A DNA stretch of 64,000 bases from Thozetella sp. PMI_491 (GCA_021432635.1 MU270020.1:761202-825201); one strand, 5' to 3'; counted from the stretch's first letter, positions 1-12,193 are shown. Notes: a model not told the origin generated them from the sequence alone. A program made the numbers and translations.

Positions 1-1
1 C

Positions 2-666
2 TGGGGGCTCTTGGATGAGGAGCTTGCAGCATGGGATGAGTCGAAGCCACTGTCGTTTAAGCCGACATACCATGAAGCCGCTGATTTGGAGTCGGGGAGG
101 CCGTTTCCAACGATCTGGATGATCTCATCCCCCCAAGGTATGAAACCGTCTTTTGTAACAAATGCTCTGCGCGCTGACCCAAGACTTAGTCGTGGCTCTG
201 CAACACTACCATGCGAGCAAGATCATATTTTGTCTACGTCAGTGTCGGAGTATCGGCAACGAGCTCGGCTTCGAGGCCGCTAGAATTCGGTCTACAAACG
301 AGGTAAGCCGGAGACCTAGACCGGTGTCTGCATGTCTTCGTGGCCAAGCTGACGGTTCTGGCAAAGCGCTCTGTTGCTTTTCATCTCGCTACAATGATGG
401 GGCTTGCTCTATCAAACCAACATGCTATAAATGCATTCTTTCTCCCTTGCCACATGCTAGTTCTATGTACGTCAGTGCATCCACGCTCTTGTTCGATATC
501 CTGCTCATGCTATTATACAGGTGGCTACACTATCCGCAACGTTGTTCAGCAAGACCACACAATTCAATATCTAGAGCGAACCACCAAAATTTTGCGGTGG
601 GAAACAGGCGATCTAATCATGTCTTTAAGAGCTCAATGGGCTGAATTGGGCAGTTTCGGTGGCTGA
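2..666 (+). CDS. Zn2Cys6-type fungal transcription factor, C-terminal part (cut by window start)
   Basis: This is the 3' end of a fungal regulator of the Zn2Cys6 / fungal-specific transcription-factor-domain class; the DNA-binding end lies before the window. My model has four coding exons, 2-137, 190-302, 367-466 and 521-666, joined by introns of 52, 64 and 54 bp, and the frame holds through every junction. The protein reads W-LLDEEL-AW with LSFKPTYHE, then VVALQHYHASKI, then MMGLALSN, a Cys-His-Leu segment, GYTIRN and finally LRAQWAELG. That order (W..L...L..W, HASKI, GLA.SN, cH.L..GY.I, final Trp-rich helix) is the usual C-terminal signature of these regulators, which act in the nucleus. 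The last intron (467-520) is stop-free and a multiple of three, so its retention would also keep the frame. Target genes cannot be read from the sequence. Confidence 0.72.
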
Positions 667-1903
667 AGCACCCGCTGGGGCTGCTGCCAGGTTTCCGACG
701 GGAACGAAGGTACCTCTCTAACCACTCAAAGACCGTCTCCAAAGGTATAATGGTTGGTCCATCGCTTCGTGCGGTCAGCATGAGTTCGAATTTCGGGTCC
801 AAGAAAACACTCACTGTGTCATATGGCCTTGCTTTGTTGACGAACCGGAGATCAGTCCCCAGTCGAATCCTTCCTTCCGGATCATGGTTTATGGTGGAGG
901 CATGGATCTACAACGAAGTGTGTCAGCAGAAATATCATGCTACTAAATCACAGATCGTACCATATGAGGAGTGTGCAAGACCACATCGCCGGCCTCGTAC
1001 GCACTGACGAGCCACCGTCTGCCATGTTTTCTCCCGAAGCCCGCTGGGCCATCGCATAGAAAGCCGGTGCTCATCATGTTGGCATTATATGCGTTCCGCA
1101 TTTCTTCGTCCGTCATGCCTACAGCCCTAGCTTTGGCCGCAAATTCGTTTTCGATCTCCTCTCCTAGCTCCTCACCTGGAACATAGTCAGCAAGCGAAGG
1201 AGAGAATTATCGTGAGAGACGCACCTCCTTCGAGATAGATAAGACCACCGCCCTCGAGTCGGACATCACCCATAGGAACCCAGGCCGTCACGGCGGTCGG
1301 CTCGCCGTACCGCATGAAGCACTGGTCGTAGTGCACACCTATCGCCTTATTCCCGGGCGTGTTATTGCGGAGCAATGTGCGCTTCACGGCGAGAGTGTCG
1401 TCGCCCCAACCTGTGAAGCGCGCCACGAATTCGCGCAGTGCCGGATGGTTGCAGAATCCGCCCTCCTCGTTGGGGCCTTCGCCGATATACCACTCCTCCG
1501 TGTGTGCCTTGAGGGCCAGCTCCGCAAAGATGGTAGCCTTGTCCGTCGATCCTGGCCGCGCGTTCTTGATGCTTCCGGCGCCAATCCCGGGGAAATCAGC
1601 GGCCGACGCCTTGTCGTCAAAGATACCGTCCACCGCCGCGGTGCCGGGCTTCAGCACGCCGCTCGGCGCCATGCTCGTGAAGTACGACGCACGCGCGGAA
1701 AGCACATCCTCGCGCGGCAGGAGACCCTTGAGGAGCAGGTAGCTATTCTTTTCATACCGCTCGCGGAGCACATCGAGCGGCTCCGAGGGATACGACGCCT
1801 GCAGAGCCTCGACTTCCGAGGATCCCAGTTCGCCGTCGTTGACATCGAGGCGAACGTTACTGATAGCGGCCGGCGCCAGCTGGGGAGATGAAGGGTGAGG
1901 CAT
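617..1903 (-). CDS. Phytanoyl-CoA dioxygenase (PhyH) family protein
   Basis: A non-haem Fe(II)/2-oxoglutarate-dependent oxygenase of the PhyH family; substrate unknown. Exon 1 (1903-1225) begins MPHPSS and contains the iron motif HxD as VHYDQ (His191, Asp193). Introns 1176-1224 (49 bp) and 908-960 (53 bp) have GT..AG ends. Exon 2 runs to HTPHM and exon 3 opens IHASTINHDPEG with IRLGTDLRF, supplying the third iron-binding His (about residue 300) and the 2-oxoglutarate-binding Arg about a dozen residues later. The family core is therefore complete. The extreme C-terminus is uncertain: read straight through, the frame stops at 617-619 and overlaps the convergent regulator gene, but a GTGAGT donor right after ARPYDT could start a further intron. 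Relatives serve lipid alpha-oxidation or fungal secondary metabolism; no biosynthetic neighbours are seen here, so I assign no pathway. Confidence 0.82.
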
Positions 1904-3236
1904 ACTAATTGAGAATGGGACTGTGCGAGGCCGGTGGTAAAGTTTTAGCGGACTGGGGAAACTCTAAGCTCGGAAGGGAGGTTTAGAGGATAATGAACAA
2001 GGCTCAGGGGGTGCCGGCAATGACTTGAGTCTGTTCGTAGCTACACTATGTTCCTAGCATTTATATCAGTAGGCACGGCAGAGCATACACATCAAAATCA
2101 TCTTGTCAGTGATGACTCGTAATGCCGTAGCGAAATAGCTAGCGGCGCTATGTCTTGTATGAGGTACCTGCCGCTTGCCTAATCGGGAAATGTATTCCAC
2201 GGAATAAAGACGTTCAGATTTCCGCCGAGGAGGTCGGACCATACGCCGCACGCCCCACATCGGTCCCTGCTGACCTGACCGGAGAGATAGTAGCCGAACC
2301 CATGCGTGCATACCCTTCGCGCGCCGGATTCTCAAGATGTGACATGTCGCCGCTTAACTAGTCCCGACGAATGGGAGAGGTGCTATCTCTTCCCCTCATC
2401 TTGTTCGTCCCGTTTAGATTGGCTGAAGGCTGGCCAGTCTGCCTCCAACCTGCTGCGTCCGGATCCAGGTGAAGGCTTCTAAGTTTAAGAGCGCTTCAGC
2501 ACTATGATAGAGATTGCCTCCACATCATGCCCCTGTTTGTTTGTTTGTTTGTTTGTTTGTTTGTTAGCGCGGGGATAAAAAGCCACTGTCTTCATAAGAA
2601 AAGTATTTGACCTACAGGGCCCATGCAGAGTCAAATGGGCCAGCGGGGAGCCAAAAGGGCGAACGAGGAGCCAAATGGGCAGAACAAGTCTGCAGGGCTG
2701 GTTACTGGCCTTCAAGCTCTTATGCCCGGCCGGCCGCTATATTGTACCAAGTTAACAATCATACAGTGGGTGAATTTTAACCCCCTTTTAAAGGAAATGA
2801 GCTTGGCTAGCAACTACGGCCGGCACTTCCCATAACGTGGACCCGCGTCTCCATTCCCCGCCCCCTAGGCCTTAGGCTTCATATCAACTAGCTGACAACA
2901 TTGTGAGATTGGCGGGGAGGCATCTGCAGGAGTAGTCAATAGGCAATAACTAGGGACAGGAATAGACACTGTACTGTCTACTATGTGTATGTGGCTTGAT
3001 TTGTCCTTGTTTTTCAGAGAATCTGTGTTGCGACGATAGTATCCCCGGACCAACTTTAGTACTTCCACCTCACTCTTCTTCAAGATTAGGTGGTGAATAT
3101 CCATTGTCCAAGCTGCCGTTCATGGATTGACAGAACTTCCAGGCACCGCTTAGAGCTGTCATATATCCCAAGCTTGCCGGCCTCTGTAAAGAGTCTGGTG
3201 GTCATTGGAGATCACACAATGCTCTCTTAGACAGCT
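1904..3236. other. Intergenic stretch without a supported gene
   Basis: I see no credible coding sequence. The stretch holds a TGTT microsatellite and, near 2645-2695, short imperfect repeats of a GAGCCAAA-GGGC-GAAC unit. Short open frames here lack recognisable domains. Confidence 0.55.
2534..2565. repeat. TGTT tetranucleotide microsatellite, 8 units
   Basis: A perfect run of eight TGTT units, bounded by CCC and AGCG. It is likely length-variable between isolates. Confidence 0.95.
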
Positions 3237-3626
3237 CTAGCAGTACAACCACTCATCCCAAGAGTACAACCTGCATGATATACATACACCCTTTCTGTCG
3301 TCGCAGGCGCCATAGCAGTCGATCGAATCTTCTTGGACATTTTGGGTCCAGCTGTACGCGCTTGTTGGTGAGGTGCGATACCAAGCGAGGACCCCGGTGC
3401 GCGAGACAGCGAAGATGTAGCCAGGGATGCACGTGGCGGAGTAGTGATCGTCCTGGTCGATACGCCATGGGCCTCCGCAGACAACTGAACCATTGTCCCA
3501 GATTTCTGCCCCGATACCGGTCTGAATACCGAGAGGGTCGACGGTGATCGATCCATAGGTGTGGACGCAGGCTTGGGCGCCAAGTATTCCTCCGAAGAGA
3601 CCCAATGCAGTGGATGATAACTTCAT
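3237..3626 (-). CDS. Small secreted cysteine-rich protein (candidate effector)
   Basis: A 129-residue protein, not recognised as a named family. Residues 1-19 (MKLSSTALGLFGGILGAQA) form a clean signal peptide with an Ala-x-Ala-type cleavage end. The mature part is about 110 residues with eight cysteines, the last five packed in the final 30 residues (DCYGAC, GVCISC, LYC), and is rich in Trp and Tyr. Eight cysteines in a short secreted chain suggest a disulphide-stabilised extracellular protein; plant- or insect-associated fungi use such proteins as effectors, but that role is inference. An alternative 3' end is possible: a GTATGT donor just after DDRKG and an AG about 50 bp on would swap the last residues for a different Cys-containing tail. 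The gene sits alone in a gene-poor stretch, a common setting for effectors. Confidence 0.62.
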   Translation of the reverse strand: MKLSSTALGLFGGILGAQACVHTYGSITVDPLGIQTGIGAEIWDNGSVVCGGPWRIDQDDHYSATCIPGYIFAVSRTGVLAWYRTSPTSAYSWTQNVQEDSIDCYGACDDRKGVCISCRLYSWDEWLYC

Positions 3627-6600
3627 TTTATAGAATATAGCTGACGGTTGGTTTTGAATGGGCGTACACGAAAGAGATGAAGTACATAGCTATGGCTCTG
3701 GAAGTTGTGATGTTTCAATAGAACGGGGGATAAACCGGGCACTGGAAGACTGTCATCCAGGTGGCTTGATACAATGTTTATAGCTCCTTTGTAGAGCTGG
3801 CTCTGTACTTCACTTGCACTAGATATGCGCAGCTGCCCAAGGTATCCTCGTATCGTGGGGCAGAAACAAATGAGAGCTAGGTCAGGCCAGATCAAAACCA
3901 TACTCGGATGTATGGGCATAAAGTCGTCCGTAATGTTACTAATAGCGCGAGGGGCTCTTGAGTAAGCCATCTATGAAGACAAGGACATCCATTTGATTGG
4001 TTATGAGTCCCCGCAAGTCAGCAAAAAGACAGAGGACTCAGGGGCAGGGGACATATTAATCAGCTCGTATATTTAGACCTGCTTAGCATTCCATAGGCGC
4101 TAGACTATATCTGTACTACAGGGCACACTAGAAGCTGCTCCTTCAAGAATGATGGCCGTTTTGTTCGGTTAGGCAAACCCGGAAGCGCGACTGCCCGTTG
4201 GCGGAATGAAGAGCTCTCTGGGAAAGCTTTATCTCTCTAGGCCGACTGGGGATACGACGTCGATTTGGCTAGTTCTAGATTGATCGATGCTCGGCTACGC
4301 AAATACTGCCACTCTGTGCTCTGGATTGCCAAGACTTGAGCATATCCTTGAAGTACAGGCAGGAGATGTTAGGCATCCGGTGGTATTTCGGGATTCAACT
4401 CCGGCTTGTCAGGGTTTAGATCGGTTGCCTGAGCTAGATCGCATTTGACCAGTCACGATGCCTCTCTAGATGGAGTGAATCTCCCGAAGCATGCCGCCAG
4501 CTAGTTAGGCAAGCTCTCGGTCAGTCGGGACTAGATACAACTGTTTCGCACCTGTCTCCTTATGAACATGAGGCCCAGGTTGCAAGGAGCCTGTACGGTC
4601 CTACAAACAGTGAAATTCTCCTGACTAACTTCTAACCTTGCCGTGGGATTATATCAGATACATCCGACAGGTACGCGACAGTCTTCGGGTGCGCGCGTAA
4701 GGCAAGGAAATTGGCCAGAGCCTAATAAAGAAGGTCGAATTCTGTGACGTGTTTCAGAGCATGCTACCCAATAGCTGAAAAGAGCTGACAAGTACTGAAC
4801 AATCCGAAGTAGGGCTGAGTGAACACCCCTGCTGCTGTGCCTTGATACAAGTATGAGGGGCCAATGGAACGATATGGGCCTTTCTCCTCCGGTAGCCCTA
4901 AAATAGACCTTCACTACTCTCGATTCTCATCTAGCCCATATTTGCTGGGGAATGCTTCGAATGCCCGTGATTTGTCCGGGGCTTGCGGGAGGGAGCTATG
5001 CAGGAGCATCTCGCCGGAAGAACACACCTATCACATAGAATAAGCTCTCTGGGCTAGTCATGGAGTTCTATTCCACGTAGACGCCGAGGTATGCCGAATT
5101 CCGTCGTTATCCGGGTCAGAGTTCAGAGTGCCAAGGACGGGAATGGGAGCAGCGAGGTGACGCTGCCGTCCGTCTTGATGTGGCGATCGTCGAAGAAAAC
5201 GGTGTGGACAGATAAGTTGCCTGAGGCGGGCTTCCATTGCATACGATCTCGTTCGAGAGTCCTGATAACCGGCAAGCTTTGCCTCGTGATGTGCAGAATC
5301 GACAAGACCAATGTTGACTCTAGAAGCATGGTCATCCTTGATAAAAAGAAAGGGACACTCGCGTCCTGTTCAGAATCCCACTTGCTCTGGCAAACATGGT
5401 TCTGGTCTGCACAGCCCGTCAAAGCATCCATAGTTCAGGGAATGATATGAGACTGGAGGATGTATGGGGACTCGAACATCCACACCTCCGATTGTCGCAA
5501 CCACTATACGTCCTCTCCCTTGTATATTCCTCCCATCGATTGGTCCGGCGAGGCTTAGACGAACGCACATTCGGATTGGACTCGATATCATTTGATCCGT
5601 CGTGGGGGCATTGTGCGGGCCTGAGATCAGGTACATCCGCACTTGGTCAAGTTCTTAAGGCTCGAGTTTTCTTGTGTCATCTAATACAGGTAGTCGCGCT
5701 GTTAGAGGCATTCCTAGACTGGTAAGCTAGGAACTTGTAATCTTGATGCTGTGATAATTGAGCCGAAAAGACTTATTCCTTAGCCATGGGGTAGCTCTCA
5801 GGTCAAGCGTGTATACGTGCTCATCGCGATATATGCTATCACGAAATGGTATGAGAAAGGATAAGGGGCACTCTGAGATGCTTCAGAGCGCCGAGAGGAA
5901 ACGATGCAACAGGCACAACTTCCTGTATGGTGACGAAAGACTTCGGTGTAAGCCGCGCATGTAACTATGCTCAGCCTTAGGTCTTCAAGGTAGACTTGGA
6001 TATGTGGGTGTTCGGAGACGAGCTTTTCCTTCGGCGCGCTGATCATGTATATACAATCGATGTCTCGGGGTGCTGCGTTGGCATTAATGCTCTGGATATG
6101 AGTACTGAAGCTCTCAACGTGTGCTATAGATAGTCAAGTGAGAAAGTGTAGGGAAGAAGTGATGGCCGAGAGCTTCAGTATTTGCACAGTATCAGTAGCA
6201 ATTACTAGAAAGGAAGAAAAAAAAAACCAGAGAAAAAGAAATCCTCTGAAATGCTCTGATGAAGGGGGTTGGGGGCATGGGGCATGATATACTGTTCGCC
6301 TCTGCGCCATCCATGCACCTAAAATGCACGACGACATCGTGCATCGTCATCACTTTCTGCACTCAGCAATATCCTCGCACCCACCAACTGTCGATCTCGA
6401 TAGTCGGCTGGGGTGGTTACAAATTGAAACCCCCCTGCCAACGCGCAGGTAGCGTATGTCGTACTCGGTGCACGATAGGCGAACACAGCCGTGAGATGTG
6501 GTGCTACGGAATGATCCTAGTCCAGTGATGCACGATACAGCATCAGGTTGGTCTATGAGACGAATTAAAACCCACCGAGGAAGCCTGTTGGAGCCCGCCT

Positions 6601-9600
6601 GTCCAGCGTGTCAGTAAGAGCTACTTTACGCGCGATGTAGAACTGAATCGCAGTGTATGAGTATTTTCCCAAGGAATGAAAAGGCTCCTATCTTCCATCA
6701 CGCTTTAATTGGGTTTGATCTGTCTTGATCTCTAGCACAAACATCTACCTTCATCCTAGGGAGCAAGCATCCAGCCCTCAAAGGCCCAAGGGGCCATAGC
6801 GATTCTTCACATGTACTTTAGCCCCGTTACTGAACGGGACGATCACAACTTCTCTTGGGGCCTACAGCCGGCCCCTGCACGGAGTGCACCTCTAGGATTG
6901 TCTGCAAACCCCAACACTGCCCGCAGGAAGCCACATGGCTTCCACGAGAGCGCAGGCCTGCAAGCCGACTTATCGCTACACAAAGCGATTACCTGGCGAT
7001 CGCACGGGTCTCCACCGATTGAACCAGTGATTTACCAGGGCGACAGACAGATAGCCGTGAGACTGCTGCATCGCCGTTCGTGCGGCACATGCTTCTTCCG
7101 ACTTTGCAAGATCCATGACGTCTACGTTAGATATTCTATCAAATTTCGGCCCCTCCTTGCCGACGGCCTGCCCGGATGTGCACCCAAAAAACCTTCCTGT
7201 TCAACGTCTCGCAGGCAGCCAAGGCGAGATTGTCCGTCAATCAAACCTAGCGGCCATAGCCGGCAAGAGGCGCGTGGGTGCCTCCGAGTGACGCGTGGTC
7301 TAGAATGGTAGCACAGCCGGAAAGATCGGAATGCACCTCTCGGTATGAAGATAATATCTAGCGCTCCACACTGCATATATCTCTATAGTAACTGCTGCCA
7401 GCAACATCTACCAACCGGTCGGAAACTCGGGGTATCGAGTCACAAGAGGGAAGAAAGGAGTGAACGCCAGTTTGACTGAACCATTAGTCGTTGTATCCAG
7501 AGCCAATCCGAGTAGAAGGGACCAAAACGTCCGGCCAGATAAGGAACCGTTTTGGTGTGTGGTTCATTAGAGCAAGGAAGCCCTTTTGTGGCCGGAGATT
7601 TGTAGCCGTTATATTAACGGTGGGCCCCAGCTCTCCCGCTGTCCTGTCACGCCTATCGACACGATAGGCGGTCTGATGTTTCGGGACGGCGGCCCACAAA
7701 ATAAAGCCGTCTGTCTGTCCCGCCTCAGAGCCGGGATGGGGATCTATGATGCGTTAATACTAGGCGCCCCTATCCACTTGCATGCGGCGAGCCACAAACC
7801 CCAACTTCGGCTCAGCTGGCGCCGTCCGTACTGTTTAGCCACCTACGCAACCAAGCACACGCGGTGAGGGGGGTGTTCACCAAACGATCGTCGGTTAAGG
7901 AATCTATGGTGCTAATGAAACGCGACCGAGTTAAGACTTGTAGCAATCCCTGGCTGGCCGTGGGTAATGACGCATCGAGAAAGGATCCTCAGATTCTCAG
8001 AACACTGCAACTCTGAACCGGGAACCAGTTGAAAAGTTCGATCCGATGCACCCAGGAAGACTTGGCCTCGACGCTGGGAAATGAGGTTCATTGTCAGGAG
8101 CCTATCTTAACGAGTTGCGCAAACTTCTACAACCGTATTGGCCACGGTATTTGATCTGCTTGTGGGCAATCAACGTAGCAGCGTGTTCCAGGTCCCACGC
8201 AGCATCAAACCTCGTCAAGCTCAAGCAAACAGGTTTGTGTGAGGCAACATAGGCTCTGCACTGCCTAGCTCTCTACATAGTAGGCACAGTGCGTCGGGCA
8301 TATTTGCAAGAGCTTACGGGTTGTGCCTTGGAGGAGATGCAGTGCCGATTACACGGACGGTAATAATCCGGGGCTTACGGCCTGGCTGCTGTGGGGAGGG
8401 AGCGTACAACACCGCGTGTGCTCGCATCTATCGCACTTGCATGAGAAGCAACAATTACATAGGTAAATTATAGGCCGGGTGCTGGTGGTCTTTGCCGGCG
8501 CCATGCCCTATGCAGGCTTATCGGCCGGGCGGCGGAAGCTCTGATCGCCCAGCCGACCGAAGCTAGGCTACGTTCCTTCTCCATACTGTACAACCAAGAT
8601 AGCCTGGCACGTGCCTGGCACTTGACGGGGCACTCTGTGAATACCATCGAAGCTCGATCGCCGATCGCGCTGAGTTGTCAAGGCTGTGTCTCGGGCTGTG
8701 CATGGGTTGCCTGGTTGTGCCTGGCGCCTCCGACGAAGGGGAAGTGGGCAGTGGACGGTCGGGCAGCGGAGGCCGGGCTCGGATCGGGCATGGGCTGACC
8801 GCCGCTCTCTATGGCGCAACGAATGCTATCTGATATGCTGGCAAGGATGCACTAAAAGGGAAAAGAAAGGGGGCTCTACCTGGTCGGAACCGTGCGCACA
8901 CAATATTTCGACCTGCCTCGAGCAGGATTCCCAAGAACTTTTCGCCTCTCGTATAACACCAAGGCACCATTCCCTTATCAGGCGGAGCTTTGGGCGCTTT
9001 TGCACACTGGTATGCACTGGGCGAGTGTCCGGTTATTATCCAGCACCGGCGGCGTGTCGGAGAAGGGCCTTGGGCGTTTCGCTCGAGGCGAGTGGCGGCG
9101 TTGGACGCGGCGGCAGCCTCAGACTTGCAACCTCTGTTTTTAGCTGCTAGCTGGCTTGGCACGTTCCCCAAAACGATCGACATACAGGGGGTTGCCCCCA
9201 CCAGACGAACCCCGGGCAATAGCAGCTGCGCTGCTATAGCTTTGGCACCTTACCTTATCCCACTGGGCGGCGCGGCAGGGGCGAGTGGGACGCCCGAGGA
9301 CACCGTCAAGCCGTGAGGGGCGAGTGCCGATCATAGACCAATCAAGAGGGAGCGTGTCGGGACAAAGTGCTACGCAAAACAGGCTTCTAGCACTTGGCAG
9401 GCGCAAATACCGAGATGGGAGAATGCAGAAATCCCATATTCCCCATCCAGACAGCGGGCGGGCGGGCCCAGCAGCGGAGCTTTCTTGAGAGGGGGTGGAG
9501 ACACGGGAGCATGATCAGCGCGTCATTGAAGGCTTCCGGATTACGCTGAATTACAGAACTGGTCTCCACTACGAGCGCAACGCCGGCGCTCTTTGGTGCT

Positions 9601-10072
9601 GAAACGTCCTGAACCGTCTCTAGCTGCCCCGCGTCCCCCTTCCCTTTCCAGCGGCCAATGCCACGCTGAGGAGCAGAAGCTCCTGAAATCTGGCCCTCCT
9701 CCACCCAAATGTTCTAGACGATTGACAAGCTCCAACACCCTGGGATCTGTCGCTTCACGGGCAGCCCAATTGACCCCACCCACCACGGCCAGGAACCCTT
9801 TTCTGCCCCTGCCCCTGCCGCGCGACGGGCAATGCGACGTCCCTTGGTCTACGTCGACGCACTCAGACCTCCAATTTCTCTCTCAGTGGCCCCAAAATGC
9901 AAAATGCAATCCCGCGCCCCCGTTCCACCGAGGTGATGCGCGGTCCCCCCCGCAAATCTCGTTGTCGGCGATCCCTCGTGCACTCGCCCACCCGCCACGA
10001 GGGCGCGCGCCCGGGCCTCTGGCAGCGCGGGAGCAGGCCGAAGGAAGCGGCATGCCACGCCCGGATCGTCAG
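3627..10072. other. 6.4-kb stretch with no gene I can support
   Basis: Open frames of 60-166 codons occur on both strands (for example 5091-5450 and 6811-7311), but none has a signal peptide, domain motif or convincing splice pattern. Base composition is ordinary, not AT-rich, so this is not RIP-decayed transposon. The last part, near 8.5-9.9 kb, is GC-richer and probably includes the 3' flank of the gene that ends at 10073. I found no tRNA-like structure by eye. Confidence 0.45.
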
Positions 10073-10966
10073 TTACGCATCCGAGTCGTCGCTGATGGTG
10101 CTTGTGCCGCCGCCCTGGGCCTCGGCGATCACCTTCGTGCGGGTGACCTTGCCCGCCGGAGTCACGTAGACGTTGCTGACGATGTCGACGCCCGGGAACG
10201 GCGTGTACACGTACTGCACCTCATACTCGACGGCGACGCCGTCGATCGAGATGGTCCTGTTGTGGCCATTGAAGCTCATGTCGGAAGCGTACCACCCGAC
10301 AACGTTGCGGCCGGACTCGTTGCCGTCGTTGTCGAGGTAGAGGTCGTAGATGGCGCCGTCCTGCGCCAGCATCCGGTTGGTGTGCGTATCCCCTTGGTAG
10401 TTGTTGACGCTGTATAGGATGTTGTGCTTTAGGTTGTATTCGAGGTCACGCTTGGTTACGGAGCTGCCAGAGCTCCCGTTGCCGCTAATGATGCCCACCG
10501 TGTTGTTGACAATCTTGCCCACATCTTGGCCGAGCGTGGCCACGATGGGGTTGAGGTCGATGCTGTGCAGGACATCGTTGACCATGGCCACGACGTTCTC
10601 GAGACGCGCCTCGAGCTCGACCTTGGCGGTCACGTTCTGGATCGTGAGCTTGACGCGGTCGATGCTCGCGTCCACGCCCGCGCTGAAGTGCAGCAGCTTC
10701 AGCACCTGGGCGTCCAGGTTCACCTTGGCCGTGATGTTGTCGACCTCAATGTCGATCTCGCCAACATGCACGGAGGCATTGAGGTAGACATCAGGCTCGG
10801 GGACGAGCAGGTTTACGCCTGGATCCGTGTCGGCAGTCTCATAGACGACGGATTCTGGGTCGCCACGCTGCTCAAGCGTATATCCAATGTAGCCGTCTTC
10901 CTGGGCGACAACAGCCCGGAGGGCGAGGAGCGCCAGAAGCGCAAACGACTTACACGAGATGGCCAT
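10073..10966 (-). CDS. Secreted protein with amphipathic repeat domain, paralog 1
   Basis: A single-exon secreted protein of 297 residues from the preferred start at 10966 (MAISCKSFALLALLALRAV then AQ, a clean signal peptide); an upstream in-frame ATG at 11020 would bury that peptide behind 18 residues. The core, from PDVYLNASVHVGEIDIEV to HSIDLNP, alternates hydrophobic and polar residues in beta-type waves (VDNITAKVNLDAQV, KLTIQNVTAKVELEA). It aligns closely with the protein starting at 12194, so the two are paralogs. After the core comes a dibasic KR (SVTKR-DLEY) that could be a Kex2 processing site, then a second beta-rich half (VVGWYASDMSFNGHN, VAVEYEVQYVYTPFPG). Several Asn-x-Ser/Thr glycosylation sites are present. 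I do not recognise the family; the wave pattern resembles LEA-type proteins, but I assign no function. Confidence 0.75.
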   Translation of the reverse strand: MAISCKSFALLALLALRAVVAQEDGYIGYTLEQRGDPESVVYETADTDPGVNLLVPEPDVYLNASVHVGEIDIEVDNITAKVNLDAQVLKLLHFSAGVDASIDRVKLTIQNVTAKVELEARLENVVAMVNDVLHSIDLNPIVATLGQDVGKIVNNTVGIISGNGSSGSSVTKRDLEYNLKHNILYSVNNYQGDTHTNRMLAQDGAIYDLYLDNDGNESGRNVVGWYASDMSFNGHNRTISIDGVAVEYEVQYVYTPFPGVDIVSNVYVTPAGKVTRTKVIAEAQGGGTSTISDDSDA

Positions 10967-12193
10967 GGTGCTTGCCCCGCAGTATGGAGTAGAGAAAGAT
11001 GGGAAACGAGTGAATGGCATGAAAAGATGGAGGGGGGAAGAGGGAGAGCACCTGCGGTAGAGCGAGAAGGATCGAACGAGGGGAAAGGAGGGGGGAGGGC
11101 AGGTGTAGGTATGTACGCCCGCGATCGATCGGAACGGTGGCCGGCTGCCGCGAGATCACAAGATGGCTTCCAAGCGAGAAAATACTCACCTCCAAGCGAA
11201 TCGGTCGATGACGAGACAGTGGAGGTAGCATTCGAGGGGCACATCAAGGAAGTAAAGAAGCTAACGCCTTGTCCCAACGAGCTCTCGCGATATTATCACA
11301 CCCTCGCTGCCCCGATGCCACGAGAGCTCATCTGAATCACGCCGGCCTGGCATAATGGAAGTAATATTGACGAGGGATGTTCCAAGAAATCTCCTGTTCC
11401 TATGCATCTGCTACCACCACAGCCCCCCCTTTGGATCGGAGCCGGCTAGGTCTGGTTTCTGCTGTGCGCAGATGCTGGGGGAGCACAGGCATGCCAGCTT
11501 CCGCGCGTGATTGGTTGCTCCCCTCGGCCAGCGGCAGATCGTCAGCTAAATCTACCTAATTAAGCCGGCAGAGACAGAGCGTGGATGGGCTGGCCAGTGC
11601 CAGCCATGTCCTTGTACAGTACAACACACGCGGTAGGGAGGCGCTGATGGGCTCCGTGCTGACCAGGATGCTGCAGCGCATGTGCACCGCGCAGGCGGCT
11701 CGCATCACTCTAATTTCTCTGGAACTTGGAACCATAGACCTTTTCCCCAAATCCCCAACCGGTGCTTTCTCCTTTCTCCAAGAAACACGCCCCGAGATTG
11801 GTGCCAGCGCCCGATCCTCTGGCTTGTTTCTCTGGCATCTCATCTTCCCCCCAGCCCACAGGTGACATCAAGACTAGACGATGCTACCAACCCTCCATGG
11901 TGAAGTAATATGGGCAAGGGGGGCATGAATGCCGGTATGCCAGGTCCAAATCAAGGCTGCGTTGCTGCAAGGGCGCCGGAACGCTCGCCGTCCGCCGAAG
12001 GTACATAGTGACACTCACGCGTGAGCTTCTCCTTATATCCCCCAGAGTCACTTACCCTGGAGATACCCACGGCCTCCCTCTCACCCCCCCTCCCCCACGG
12101 CGTCGATAGGAGCTTCCCCTCGCTGCTCCTCTTTCCTGCACCCCCCTCATTCACTCGTTTATCCCCTCTTCGGTGCACATCTCCATCACTGCC
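10967..12193. promoter_or_regulatory. Shared divergent promoter region of the two secreted paralogs
   Basis: About 1.2 kb separates the start codons of the two outward-facing paralogs. Next to the right-hand gene (about 12050-12170) the plus strand becomes strongly pyrimidine-rich, with long C and CT tracts, as is common just upstream of fungal start codons. A TTATATCCCC element lies near 12031. A purine-rich plus-strand tract at 11025-11095 is the mirror feature for the left-hand gene. Co-regulation from this region is plausible but inferred. Confidence 0.45.

Noticed and set aside
5091-5642. Overlapping frames on both strands, one with a DDRHIKTDGSVTSL-like stretch
   Set aside because: Briefly looked like a beta-sandwich fragment, but no neighbouring sequence extends it and both strands are open there.
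6811-7311. 166-codon plus-strand frame in the gene desert
   Set aside because: No domain, signal peptide, membrane segment or splice support; Arg/Ser/Pro composition like random non-coding sequence.
9593-10417. 274-codon plus-strand frame
   Set aside because: It is antisense to the secreted paralog gene at 10073-10966 and its flank; no signal peptide or motif, and its Arg/Ala/Asp composition is typical of a shadow frame in GC-rich coding DNA.
10526-11335. 269-codon plus-strand frame
   Set aside because: Antisense shadow of the secreted paralog plus the purine-rich promoter tract; no domain.
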